Below, piece by piece: positions 1-8,243 of a DNA stretch of 64,000 nucleotides. The stretch is from DASTFP01 sp963816855 (GTDB lineage Bacteria; Verrucomicrobiota; Verrucomicrobiia; Chthoniobacterales; Terrimicrobiaceae): NCBI GenBank assembly GCA_963816855.1, contig CAWFMA010000007.1:204058-268057 (forward strand), given 5' to 3'. Position 1 is the first letter of the stretch; each line of letters begins with the position of its first letter. Made by a program: the position numbers and the translations under genes. The notes below the pieces were generated by a model. That model was not told where the DNA came from, did not search any database, and worked only from the letters and a program-made list of their open reading frames with translations.

Positions 1-491
1 CGCCCCCCGGGGCCAACCTGCGTGCAGGAAACCCGGAACTTGGAGTCTGGCAGGACAGTAATGATGGATTCGCCGACCTGGACAACTACTGGTTCGCGCG
101 GTTCCAGATAGGAGCGAGCCGCGTCCTGCTCGACGATTTTCGCCTCCTTGATCATGCGAACATAGGGAGCCGCGCTGCCATCCCCGATTGGCGGTTCGTT
201 GGCGTTCATCTCGATCAGCGCGTTGTCCACCCCCATTCCCGCGAGCGCCGAAAGGACGTGCTCGACGGTGTGAATCTTGATGCTGCCTTCGATCAGCGTG
301 GTGGCGCGCTCCACCGTTTTGACGTTCTCGACCCTGGCTTCGATGATCGGGTCGTCGGGCACGTCCGATCGCTTGAACTTGAAGCCGTGGTCGACCGGAG
401 CGGGGTGGAGCGTAAGAGTCACCTTTTCGCCCGTATGCAGGGCAGTTCCCGTAAAGCGGGCTGGGGATGAGAGAGTGCGTTGTTTTTCCAC
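1..491 (-). CDS. lpxC: LpxC, UDP-3-O-acyl-N-acetylglucosamine deacetylase (N-terminal part, cut by window edge)
   Basis: LpxC is the zinc enzyme that commits UDP-sugar to lipid A synthesis in the cytoplasm. About 163 residues are visible. They begin at a GTG (489-491) with MEKQRTL followed by a glycine- and histidine-rich TG..LHTG segment, the normal LpxC N terminus. The signature HTVEH lies at residues 74-78; by family knowledge its Glu77 and His78 match the catalytic Glu and a zinc ligand. The gene runs off position 1, so the C-terminal half, where many Verrucomicrobiota and Bacteroidetes carry a FabZ fusion, cannot be checked. It lies 79 bp downstream of the cNMP-binding gene on the same strand and may be cotranscribed with it. 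The GTG start is chosen by homology; no strong ribosome site is visible. Confidence 0.93.
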   Translation of the reverse strand, partial: MEKQRTLSSPARFTGTALHTGEKVTLTLHPAPVDHGFKFKRSDVPDDPIIEARVENVKTVERATTLIEGSIKIHTVEHVLSALAGMGVDNALIEMNANEPPIGDGSAAPYVRMIKEAKIVEQDAARSYLEPREPVVVQVGESIITVLPDSKFRVSCTQVGPGG

Positions 492-570
492 GTGTAAAAA
501 TTCCGAAAATCGTGCGGTCTCCGGTGTTTCCGCTTCTAGGGGGCCGGAGAGGGTCTAAAGTCCGAATGCG

Positions 571-1056
571 CTACGAACTTGGTCCGCCGGACAGCAGCAG
601 GTCTATGTATTTTTGGTTGCCCTTCCTTAGTCGCGCCACCAGGCTCCGGCCGATGGCCGCAAGCAATTGAATGGCGGCGTCGGGATGAAGCCCGGCCAGG
701 ACCCCGAGCGTGGTCCGGGTGATGCAGAGCAGCTCGCAAACGTCGGTGGCGATGACGTTTGCCGAGCGCGGGCCGTCGTCGACGAGCGCAACTTCGCCAA
801 AAAAATCGCCGACGGAAAGCCGAGCCAGCTCGATTTGTCCCGAATCGGGAACCGTCACCCGAACGCTTCCGCGCAGGATGACATACATGCAATGCCCGAC
901 TTCGCCAGAGTGAATGATAATCTCCCCTTCCGAGTAGGTTTCCACCGCGCTCTGCTCCAGCAAGGTGTGCAGCTCGTCGCCCCCCAGCTCGGCGAAGACC
1001 GTGAACTTCGCCAGGAGCTTGTCGTCATACAGGATTCTGCGTGGTAATTTTTCCAT
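571..1056 (-). CDS. Cyclic-nucleotide-binding (CRP-type effector domain) protein without DNA-binding domain
   Basis: This 161-residue protein is one cNMP-binding beta-roll. Residues about 20-135 have the expected pattern, with the GDFFGEVALVDDGPRSA stretch forming the phosphate-binding cassette (Gly-Glu then Arg-Ser-Ala). No helix-turn-helix follows, so it is not a CRP-type transcription factor. It ends in a short helix, so it may be a stand-alone sensor or partner subunit. Its ATG lies inside the last 32 bp of the upstream ABC ATPase gene, which implies translational coupling, and lpxC follows after 79 bp. The link to lipoprotein export or lipid A synthesis is context only. Confidence 0.85.
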   Translation of the reverse strand: MEKLPRRILYDDKLLAKFTVFAELGGDELHTLLEQSAVETYSEGEIIIHSGEVGHCMYVILRGSVRVTVPDSGQIELARLSVGDFFGEVALVDDGPRSANVIATDVCELLCITRTTLGVLAGLHPDAAIQLLAAIGRSLVARLRKGNQKYIDLLLSGGPSS

Positions 1057-1696
1057 CGAGCATAGAAATGTGGCGCGCCGCCAGCCGGGCCAGCTCTTCG
1101 CTGTGCGTCACAATAACAAGCGTGGCAAATTTTTGGGAAGCAATCTTTAGCAGGGTCTCGGTGACGCGCTGCGCGCTGCCGCTGTCGAGATTCCCGGTAG
1201 GCTCGTCGGCCAGAAGGATTTTTGGTTGCCCGGCGATGGCCCGGGCGATCGCCGCGCGCTGCATTTCGCCGCCGCTGAGTTGATGAGGGAAGTGGTTGCG
1301 CAACTTTGACAAATCGACGAGTTCAAGGGCGTCGGCGACTTGCTTGCGCGGCTGGCGAGTGCCGCGCAGCAGGAGGGGCAATTCAACGTTCTCCGCGACC
1401 GTCATGGCGGGCAGGAGGTTGAAAAACTGGAAAACAATTCCCAAATCGTAGCGCCGGTATCGCGTGAGTTCGGTGTCCCTGGCCTGATGAAGCCCCAGGT
1501 CGCCAACCCAGATTTCTCCGGAAGTCGGGCTGTCGAGGCCGCCAAGCAGGTTGAGCAGCGTGCTCTTGCCGCAACCGCTGGGGCCGGTCACCGCCGCGAA
1601 TTCGCCGAAGGGAATCTCGAAGCTGACATCGTCGAGCGCCGGAAGACCGCCTTTTCCCGCGGAGTAGATTCGCGTGACCCTGCGGAAACGAATCAT
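1025..1696 (-). CDS. ABC transporter ATP-binding protein, LolD/MacB type
   Basis: This 223-residue ATPase has Walker A GPSGCGKST at 38-46, the Q-loop Gln at 90 in FQFFNLLP, the ABC signature LSGGE at 140-144, Walker B ILLADEP at 160-166, and a VTHS switch histidine near 199. The length and the FQ(F)FNLLP and TGNLDS motifs are typical of the LolD/MacB/FtsE class, which powers extraction of lipoproteins or other substrates from the inner membrane rather than solute import. No permease gene adjoins it; upstream is a repeat-filled spacer, so its membrane partner lies elsewhere. The 3' end overlaps the cNMP-binding gene by 32 bp. Confidence 0.9.
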   Translation of the reverse strand: MIRFRRVTRIYSAGKGGLPALDDVSFEIPFGEFAAVTGPSGCGKSTLLNLLGGLDSPTSGEIWVGDLGLHQARDTELTRYRRYDLGIVFQFFNLLPAMTVAENVELPLLLRGTRQPRKQVADALELVDLSKLRNHFPHQLSGGEMQRAAIARAIAGQPKILLADEPTGNLDSGSAQRVTETLLKIASQKFATLVIVTHSEELARLAARHISMLDGKITTQNPV

Positions 1697-1702
1697 GAAC
1701 GC

Positions 1703-2205
1703 CTAGGAGACTGTTGGAAAACCCCCGCATGTCGCGCGCGAGCTGTTTGGGGCACGTATCGGTGGAGGGACAAAGGAGCATCCTCGTGAGGGGCTGTGAC
1801 TGAGGAGCGACGCCGAGAGATGCCCCAAAGAGTTCGCGCCCCCCGGGTTGCGCCAATTTTCGGCCCTCGCGGTGTCGTCAAGCTTGTCCGTAGCGCCACG
1901 GCTTGCGGGGAGATGGGGACCCCGCAACCCCATCAAGCCTGCGCTCGGCTCCTTGCGATCTTCCGAAAATTGACTGCAACGTGGCATACGCGGGTATTTC
2001 AACACTCTCCTATGAGGCTCTCGAAACACCCGCGTATGCCGGATGGCTGTCAATTCCTGGAAGCTCGGCAGGAGCCAAATGCGGAGCAGCGTCGCCGCCG
2101 CAGCCCTCCGCGCAATCCTGGCGAGGCGAGAGCAGAAGATCGGCGCCACCCGGAGGGCGCGAACTCTTTGACATGCGTTGGTATTTCACCAGTCTCCAGG
2201 AAGGT
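1703..2205. repeat. Cluster of dispersed intergenic repeat units in both orientations
   Basis: The spacer between the ATPase and rluA is built from repeat units. Bases 1883-2011 (+) closely match 11348-11479. Bases 1707-1740 read on the minus strand match the end of that unit (GCGGG..TT..CCAACAG.CTCCTA). Bases 1829-1862 (minus) and 2136-2172 (plus) share CGGRGGGCGCGAACTCTTTG. The arms GGCATACGCGGGTATTT (1983-1999) and AAACACCCGCGTATGCC (2024-2040) form a near-perfect inverted repeat. No credible ORF uses this stretch. It looks like a REP/BIME-style or small non-autonomous element cluster. Confidence 0.75.
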
Positions 2206-2211
2206 GACGGC

Positions 2212-2997
2212 GTGAAGACCAAGAATCAAGGCGAGTTCCAGATCCTTGACGAAACCGAGGATTTCGTGGCCGTGGACAAGCCCGCGGGCATGCTGGTTCA
2301 TCCCACAAAACCGAACGGCCCTAAAACTCTTTGGGACGAATTGCGCGAACTGCTTGGCTATGAGATCGCGACGGGAGGGCAGGTTTCTCTTGTGAATCGA
2401 ATCGATCGCGAAACCAGCGGCGTATTGCTTGTCGCCAAGAACGCCCACGCTGCCCGTGCCGCGGGGATCGCGATGCAGCGCGGCAATGTTCGCAAGGAAT
2501 ATGTCGCCCTGGTGTTTGGCTGGCCCGATTGGGACGAGCGAATTGTCGATGCCCCGATTGCGCGTCTGGGGCAAGTGGCCTCTTCGGCAGTCTGGCTTGA
2601 ACGGACCGTGCACCCGCTGGGGGCGCGCGCCGTCACGTCGCTTTGCGTTGAAAAGCGGTTAAGCCTTTCAGGCGATCGCAAATTTTCCCTGCTGCGGGCC
2701 CTGCCTGAGACCGGTCGCACGCATCAGATTCGAGTGCATCTGGCCTTTGCAGGTTTCCCGCTCCTCGGCGATAAGCTCTATGCCCGGGGAAACCACCACT
2801 ACCTCAATTTCGTTGATCGTGGGTGGACCGAACAAATGGCCGAGGAGCTATGGCTCCCACGTCATGCTCTGCATTCAGCCCGGCTCTCCCTGGAAATCCC
2901 CGGAAAAAAGTTTGACTGCACCAGCCCGTTGCCGGAGGACCTGGCACTGATCGTCAGGGGCACCAATCGAGCGAAAATGCGGTGGCAGCTTCCATGA
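2212..2997 (+). CDS. RluA-family RNA pseudouridine synthase
   Basis: This 261-residue protein converts uridine to pseudouridine in rRNA or tRNA. The catalytic motif N-R-I-D-R-E-T-S-G lies at residues 62-70 with the nucleophilic Asp at about 65. VDKPAGMLVHP (residues 21-31) and GRTHQIRVHLAFAGFPLLGD near 185-205 are the other RluA hallmarks. The family often carries an N-terminal S4 domain; none is present here. I chose the GTG at 2212 because AGGAAGG lies 8 bases upstream. The open frame continues upstream through repeat sequence, and the ATG at 2173 is possible but less supported. It stands alone, downstream of the repeat cluster. Specificity (RluC, RluD, TruC) cannot be assigned. Confidence 0.9.
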   Translation: MKTKNQGEFQILDETEDFVAVDKPAGMLVHPTKPNGPKTLWDELRELLGYEIATGGQVSLVNRIDRETSGVLLVAKNAHAARAAGIAMQRGNVRKEYVALVFGWPDWDERIVDAPIARLGQVASSAVWLERTVHPLGARAVTSLCVEKRLSLSGDRKFSLLRALPETGRTHQIRVHLAFAGFPLLGDKLYARGNHHYLNFVDRGWTEQMAEELWLPRHALHSARLSLEIPGKKFDCTSPLPEDLALIVRGTNRAKMRWQLP

Positions 2998-3060
2998 ACC
3001 GCGCCCGACGGCCGTTAAAAGGCTCTCACGCGCCTGACTTCAGCCCGAGCGCGACCGCCC

Positions 3061-3471
3061 TCAAGCGTCGTGTCGATTGACTCGCGTGGCGCCGCAATCC
3101 CGAAGGATTTCCACAACCTGTTGAGCGTCGGGAGGTTTTGCCTTCACCAGCATGAACTCGCCGCTATGGTTGAAGGTCGTCGCGTAGCCATTGATCACTT
3201 CCTTGGGCAGGCGATAGTTGGCAAGATGAGCCTTGAAGGCTTTCACGACCGCGTCGTGGCTCGGCCTTGGCGGCGAATTCGTGATTTCGGCGCTCCCCCA
3301 AGCGAAAGTTGGACCGTAACCGGGCGCGAATACTGCTCCGCCGGCACTTACGGCTTTCCCGGCCAGGATCCCCTCGTCGTAGACAGTGTCCCTAAAGCCT
3401 GCGCGAGCAAGTCGCTCGACGGCTCGATCCAGATCAAGGGCGTTATCGAATATCCCCACAACGGTTGTCAT
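3061..3471 (-). CDS. Small general-stress-type protein (YflT-like), function unknown
   Basis: This is a 136-residue acidic-basic soluble protein. It begins MTTVVGIFDNALDLDRAVE, a layout seen in YflT/GsiB-neighbour general stress proteins: a beta strand, a helix, then a Gly/Ala-rich turn at about 40-70 (GKAVSAGGAVFAPGYGP). It ends with a second alpha/beta unit containing VVEILRDCGA. The ATG at 3469-3471 is preferred over the longer open frame because the upstream residues look non-coding. It is convergent with rluA (63-bp gap). I cannot assign a reaction. The family match is from memory of the pattern and is tentative. Confidence 0.6.
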   Translation of the reverse strand: MTTVVGIFDNALDLDRAVERLARAGFRDTVYDEGILAGKAVSAGGAVFAPGYGPTFAWGSAEITNSPPRPSHDAVVKAFKAHLANYRLPKEVINGYATTFNHSGEFMLVKAKPPDAQQVVEILRDCGATRVNRHDA

Positions 3472-3836
3472 GAGATTGATTTTGCTTGAGGCATGCGGAG
3501 TGAGTGACAGTGCCATCGGCTCCAAATGCTGGCAAGTGGTTTTTCGCCTGCCGTTCCAAGTATGTCGGAGTCGACGATCGCCAAGAACGTCATTCCCGCT
3601 TCCTGCGGCGGCCGTATTTTCGGCGCTGCCCCTCTCCGGTTTTTCGCGGTGCTGTGGCGCGAGCATCCTTGAATCTATAGCGATTGTCGGCGACTTGATC
3701 CAATCCCGAAAATTCTCCGGGAGTTGCCTGGTTCTCATGAGCCCATTGTTCCTTCCTGATCAATGCGGGGATCGCCCCTGAACTTCCGGACCGGAGCCCC
3801 CCGTCGCCGGGAGACCCGCATCTTTCCGAATTTTTG

Positions 3837-4823
3837 CTACCTGCCTCGTTCGTAGACCTGTGTCGGGTCAATTAGTTCTGGCGCCAGGGAGCAAACGAGA
3901 AAGGCCAGAGCTTCCGCGTTATCGACTCGGCGAAACGTATTCTGCTTCTTCTCGTAACCGGTTTGCGGCTTCGGCTTCCGTTCGAAGAAGTTTTCGCCAT
4001 GTTGCGCTCCGGTGAGATGAAACCGTTCGTGCAGCATCGTTGCCGCGCGCCCCAAGGGACCGCTTTGGCTGAAGGAGATTTTTTCCAACTCTATTCCGAA
4101 ATACCGATCGTCCCGGGTGTGACCGAAGACATAGGCGTAGTCGGGTTGGAGATCCGATCTCATGAGAAACGGCACCTCTCCGGTTCCCCAGAGGTTCAGG
4201 CTGCTGTTGATCCGATCCAGGACGCCGGTAATCGTGGGAATCGCGGTTGCGAAAAGCGTCTTTTGCTTCGGGTTCAGGCTTACCTGGCCAGACTGCAGGT
4301 TGGCGTTGGACAGGTTCATGACGGCGGAGACGGTGTTGTAACGCTCGGTAAGTGCGTCATCCCAATTTGCCTGGAAGGACATGGCGCCATTCATCGCAAT
4401 CATGGCGTTCCTGAGTTGCTCCAGCCGTTCTTTGGCCTTGATCAGCGCCCGGTTGCTGAGTTGGTAGGCGGCCTTCAGAGAGCCAACGGTTCCGTCGCTG
4501 TCCGGGGGGACTTGTACGGGCAGCGGTTCGGAATAGTCGTTTCCGTTGAACAGCAGGCGGATTCTCCCTGAGCCAGCTTGCTTTGCTCCAATCCGAATCG
4601 TCGCGCGGGTGCCGGGAGGCGGCTTCGGATCCCAACTCGCCGGAAGTTCGTCGACCTGGAAGGCCCCTGCTGGCGCCGTTTCCGCCTGGATTGTCAATTT
4701 GGCGCCTCCCGGGCCAAATCCGTCTATCACGGCATAGCGGGCGTAGCCTTCCGGAACAGTCATTCGATAGCCTGCGGTATCGAACCCTTCTGGGTAACTT
4801 TGATGCTTTACGAACTTGGACAT
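3837..4823 (-). CDS. Probable Asp-zincin metallopeptidase (M35 / lysine-specific metallo-endopeptidase-like)
   Basis: This 328-residue protein has an N-terminal beta-rich region (1-110), a helical middle (115-215) and a C-terminal zincin domain. HERFH at residues 265-269 fits the HExxH zinc motif. About 32 residues on, DNAEALAFLV (301-310) resembles the NADSYA/F block that carries the third, aspartate zinc ligand in M35 enzymes. There is no obvious signal peptide, which is odd for a secreted protease class and suggests export by another route or an intracellular target. The gene is divergent or isolated from its neighbours and starts at an ATG. Zinc-peptidase fold: fairly sure. M35 placement and activity: inference. 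Confidence 0.6.
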   Translation of the reverse strand: MSKFVKHQSYPEGFDTAGYRMTVPEGYARYAVIDGFGPGGAKLTIQAETAPAGAFQVDELPASWDPKPPPGTRATIRIGAKQAGSGRIRLLFNGNDYSEPLPVQVPPDSDGTVGSLKAAYQLSNRALIKAKERLEQLRNAMIAMNGAMSFQANWDDALTERYNTVSAVMNLSNANLQSGQVSLNPKQKTLFATAIPTITGVLDRINSSLNLWGTGEVPFLMRSDLQPDYAYVFGHTRDDRYFGIELEKISFSQSGPLGRAATMLHERFHLTGAQHGENFFERKPKPQTGYEKKQNTFRRVDNAEALAFLVCSLAPELIDPTQVYERGR

Positions 4824-4973
4824 GCGGTCACTTTCTTTTGTTGAACGTTGGTGCGCCGGAATTTCGAATCCAGCTTGACAGGAGTCCCCTCTAAGGCAGC
4901 CGCGCGTGAACGTAAATGGAACGAAAGATCCATCGAAGGGCCAGGCGAAAAAATGCGTTGTCTTGCGTTGCAG

Positions 4974-5609
4974 CTATTCCTGCGCTGGAGGCGAACTCAA
5001 GACCTCGAGAGCGCGCAGGCTGGCGGCGGTCCGGGTTTCCACGCCGAGCTTCTCGAAGATGTCGAGAACATGCTTCTTCACCGTGGACTCGCTCGTTCCA
5101 AGAATGATGGCAATCTCGCTGTTCGTCTTGCCCTGGGTGACCCAAAGGAGCGCCTCCGCAACGCGCGGGGTCAGGCCGAACGCCCTTTCAAGCGGCCTCG
5201 CGGAATCAAAATTCGGCTTAAATTCCGGGACCGCCTGCTGTGCCGCGCGTTCCAGGCGTGATCTGATCGCCGAAAGGAGGTCACTTTTCGCGACGGGTTT
5301 CGTGAGGTAGTCATCCGCGCCGAGATTCATTCCCGCGCGAATATCAGGTTTTTCACCCTTCGCCGTGAGGAAGATGAAGGGAATCGCGGCAGTATCCGCG
5401 TTGGCCCTGAGAGCAGCGATCACGCCGTATCCGTCGAGTTCCGGCATCATAACGTCGCAAAGGATGAGGTCCGGCCTTTCTTTTTTTGCGAGTTCGAGGC
5501 CGATGCTTCCATTCTCCGCGGGCAGCGGAAGAAATTTCTCGAGCCGGAGGATGGTCGTCAGGTTGCGGCGCATGTCCGGTTCGTCCTCAATCACCAGAAT
5601 TTTTTTCAT
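4974..5609 (-). CDS. Response regulator, REC plus LuxR-type HTH (NarL/FixJ class)
   Basis: This 211-residue regulator has a receiver domain at 1-120 with acidic pocket Glu8/Asp9, phospho-acceptor Asp52 in CDVMMPELDG, Thr82 and Lys104. A LuxR-type helix-turn-helix follows at about 143-200 (LTPRVAEALLWVTQGKTN, then STVKKHVLDIFEKLGV). It would bind DNA after phosphorylation by the kinase encoded just upstream. Its ATG overlaps the kinase stop in an ATGA arrangement (5606-5609), so the two form one operon. The FixJ-like output together with the PAS/GAF kinase suggests control by a small molecule or light/redox signal; the target genes are unknown. Confidence 0.93.
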   Translation of the reverse strand: MKKILVIEDEPDMRRNLTTILRLEKFLPLPAENGSIGLELAKKERPDLILCDVMMPELDGYGVIAALRANADTAAIPFIFLTAKGEKPDIRAGMNLGADDYLTKPVAKSDLLSAIRSRLERAAQQAVPEFKPNFDSARPLERAFGLTPRVAEALLWVTQGKTNSEIAIILGTSESTVKKHVLDIFEKLGVETRTAASLRALEVLSSPPAQE

Positions 5610-7837
5610 ATCGGCAATGTCACGGTCACGGTTGTTCCTTCCCCCGATTTGCTGTCGACTTTGATTTTACCGCCGTGGAGATCGACGCAGCGCTTGACGA
5701 TCACCAAACCCAGCCCCGTTCCGGGCTGGTCGCCGACATTGTGGCCACGGTAGAAGGCGTTGAAGAGCCATTCCCGATCGGTTTCAGGGATTCCGATGCC
5801 CTGATCGCGCACCGAGCAGGCCAATCTTTCCTCCGCGATCTCTATTTCGACGCGCACCGCTTGTTCCGGTTCGGAATATTTCACCGCGTTCGTCAGAAGG
5901 TTCGTGAAGATGTGCTGAAGCAACCGCTCATCAGCCTGAATGTCTGCCGGCGTTTCGCCGAGGAACAGATCAATCGGGCACCGGCGATTGGTGGCCGAGC
6001 GCACTTCGTCGATGATCCTGGTCACGAAGCTTCGCAAGTTCAGCAGCCCGGGTTTGAATTCCATCCGCCCCGCGTCAAAGCTGCCGAGGAGGAGCACCTC
6101 TTCCATGAGGTCCGCCATGCGCCGGGTGCTCTTTCGAATCGATCTCAGATGTTCATCGCGTTCAGTGGGCTTCAATTGTTCGAGATAGTCTTCGAGGATT
6201 TCCGCGGAAGACTGGATAATGCCGAGCGGGGTCCGAAACTCGTGCGAGACCATGGAGACAAAGTTGCTTCGCAATTGTCCCAATTCCTTCTCCCGGGCGA
6301 GCGCGCGCACCAACTCGGCCTCGGCGTGTTTGCGTTGGGTGATGTCGTTGCAAACGGCTTGAATAAGCTGTCGTCCGCCCAACTGGATCCGGGTGAGAAA
6401 GACTTCGATTGGCAGTTCGGCGCCGTCGCGGCGCAGGATCACCCAATCAAATCGGGCGCTGCCATAAGCCACCGCGTCGGCAATATGTTTTCTGGCCAGC
6501 GCCTCGGCGCTTGCGCCGTCCACTTGGATCGGCGCGGAAAGCTCCGCGGGGTGTTTCCCGAGGACCTCGTCAAGCCGGGAATAGCCGAAAAGCCGCAACC
6601 AGTTCGGGTTCGCCTCGAGGATGCCATTTTCGTCGTGCAACGAAACTGCCTGGCTCGTGCCCTCGAAGAGCGCCCGGAATTTTTCCTCAGATTCGCGCAA
6701 GAGGTGCTCCGACTTCGCGCGCTTCGATTCTTCGAGCGCCAGGGAAACAGTGGCCGCCAGGGCCGAGACAAAGTCGACTTCTTCGGGAGACCACTCGCGG
6801 TGCGGACCGGTATGCTCATGGCAAAGCACCCCCACAACCTCTCCGCGAACCCACACCGGCGCGTCGAGCATGGAGGAAATCCCAAGCGGCTGCAGGTACA
6901 TTTCGGTCAGGCCTTTCGTGGCCCAATTCCTGGAAGCAACGTCGGCGACCAAAGGCCGTCTTGCCGCCAGCGCCTGAAAATAGTCCGGACAACGCGAAGC
7001 GGCGAGAGAGGTGCCCTTGAAAGGTTCATCGAACTGACCCGCATCTCTCACGTAGAGCATTTCACAAACAATGACCGAGCCATTTTCGCGCAGCGACCAG
7101 TATCCGACGCGCGCCACTTGCAGCGTCGCGGCGGAGACAATACAAATTTTGCTCAGTGCCTTGGCAAAGTCGGACTTGTCGGCGTGAGCCAATTCCAGCA
7201 GCACGTCGCGGTGTTTTTGGACTTGCTCGCTGCTCTTGCGCAACTTTTCTTCCGCCTGCCGGAGCTGATCGTTCGCCCGCAACAGTTCGGTGGTGCGTTC
7301 GGCGACCCGCCGTTCGAGCGACGCGTTCACGGTTCGGATCTCGCTCTCGGCCCGCTTATGGTCGGAAATCTCTCGCTCGGCCGCACGGAGCAGCGCCGCC
7401 TCGGCTTCCTTTCGCTCGCTCAGGTCGCGGGAGACCAGCACGAACACGGGTTTGCCGTCGCGTTCAATCGCGGTGGCGTTGACCTCCAACGGGATATCCG
7501 TCCCATCGACTCGTCGCGCCGTCCACTCGAACCGGCAATTGCCATTTTTAAAGGTCTCCGCGATGCGGCTTGCCACCGACTTGGTGGTCGGTGAACCGTC
7601 CGGCTGGACATCGGCCGAAATTTCTTCCGCCCGCTTGCCGACAAGATCGGCGCGATAGTCACAACGCATCAGCGCCGCTGCCGCTTCGTTGCAGTCCAAA
7701 ACCGTTGCCGTGCTCGGGTCGAACAGCAGGACGGCGTCCGCCGTGCGCTCGAAGAGGAGATGAAACATCGGGTCGGCGTCGCGCAACCCGCCGCCTGAGC
7801 GTCCCTCGTTTCGGTCGGGTTCGTCGGGCACTTTCAT
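5606..7837 (-). CDS. PAS-GAF-PAS sensor histidine kinase
   Basis: This is a soluble kinase of about 743 residues. Domain order: PAS (about 22-140, starting MFHLLFERTADAVLLFDP), a coiled coil with ERTTELLRANDQLRQAEEKL (about 150-205), GAF (about 215-360), a second PAS (about 375-490), HisKA with the phospho-acceptor in VSMVSHEFRTPLG, and HATPase_c with N, G1 (DQGIGIP) and G2 (GTGLGL) boxes. No membrane span is visible, so it senses a cytoplasmic ligand. I start it at the ATG 7835-7837 (MKVPDEPDR); the frame is open for another 104 codons upstream, but those look non-coding. It is coupled to the response regulator by a 4-base overlap. Confidence 0.9.
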   Translation of the reverse strand: MKVPDEPDRNEGRSGGGLRDADPMFHLLFERTADAVLLFDPSTATVLDCNEAAAALMRCDYRADLVGKRAEEISADVQPDGSPTTKSVASRIAETFKNGNCRFEWTARRVDGTDIPLEVNATAIERDGKPVFVLVSRDLSERKEAEAALLRAAEREISDHKRAESEIRTVNASLERRVAERTTELLRANDQLRQAEEKLRKSSEQVQKHRDVLLELAHADKSDFAKALSKICIVSAATLQVARVGYWSLRENGSVIVCEMLYVRDAGQFDEPFKGTSLAASRCPDYFQALAARRPLVADVASRNWATKGLTEMYLQPLGISSMLDAPVWVRGEVVGVLCHEHTGPHREWSPEEVDFVSALAATVSLALEESKRAKSEHLLRESEEKFRALFEGTSQAVSLHDENGILEANPNWLRLFGYSRLDEVLGKHPAELSAPIQVDGASAEALARKHIADAVAYGSARFDWVILRRDGAELPIEVFLTRIQLGGRQLIQAVCNDITQRKHAEAELVRALAREKELGQLRSNFVSMVSHEFRTPLGIIQSSAEILEDYLEQLKPTERDEHLRSIRKSTRRMADLMEEVLLLGSFDAGRMEFKPGLLNLRSFVTRIIDEVRSATNRRCPIDLFLGETPADIQADERLLQHIFTNLLTNAVKYSEPEQAVRVEIEIAEERLACSVRDQGIGIPETDREWLFNAFYRGHNVGDQPGTGLGLVIVKRCVDLHGGKIKVDSKSGEGTTVTVTLPI

Positions 7838-8243
7838 AGCGTCATGGCGAAGTTCCGTTTGCCGGTCCGTCTCCAACGGTATTTCACGTCTCCAATCGGG
7901 CCAAGCGGTAAGCCGTTTCAAGCCCTGAACTTGCTGCCTCAGCCCTATCGTTAAACTGCCTTTCTGCGAAGGGTTCCCTTCGTCCGAGATCGATACCAGA
8001 CCACTTCCGCGACTCCAAGCGAAGAAACGAAGAAAGCAGGAACCGCTGCCTCCCGGTGCCGGCCCCGAGAGGAATAGGGCTTTAGGCAGCGATCGCGAGG
8101 CAGATCCTCCAAGGGTCGCAAAGAGATCTCCCGCCAAGCAAAGAGACAATACGACGGTCCGCGGGTTCCCTCCCTGAACTGCAGGCCTTTCCCAATCCGG
8201 TTATTTCAATCCTTCAGGAGCCTTCTGCCTTCGAAGAAAAACC
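7838..8243. other. Intergenic spacer, no gene recognised
   Basis: These 406 bases lie between the kinase start and the 3' end of pgm. The kinase frame stays open here, but codon content and alignment length argue against translation. No tRNA-like fold, strong terminator or recognisable operator was seen. The kinase promoter should lie here. Confidence 0.5.

Noticed and set aside
1903..2211. N-terminal extension of the RluA frame
   Set aside because: Composed of dispersed repeat sequence; a good ribosome site supports the GTG at 2212.
5486..7594. Open frame of 702 codons on the plus strand
   Set aside because: Antisense to the PAS-GAF-PAS kinase, which has clear domains. Product is Arg/Gly/Pro-rich and matches nothing.
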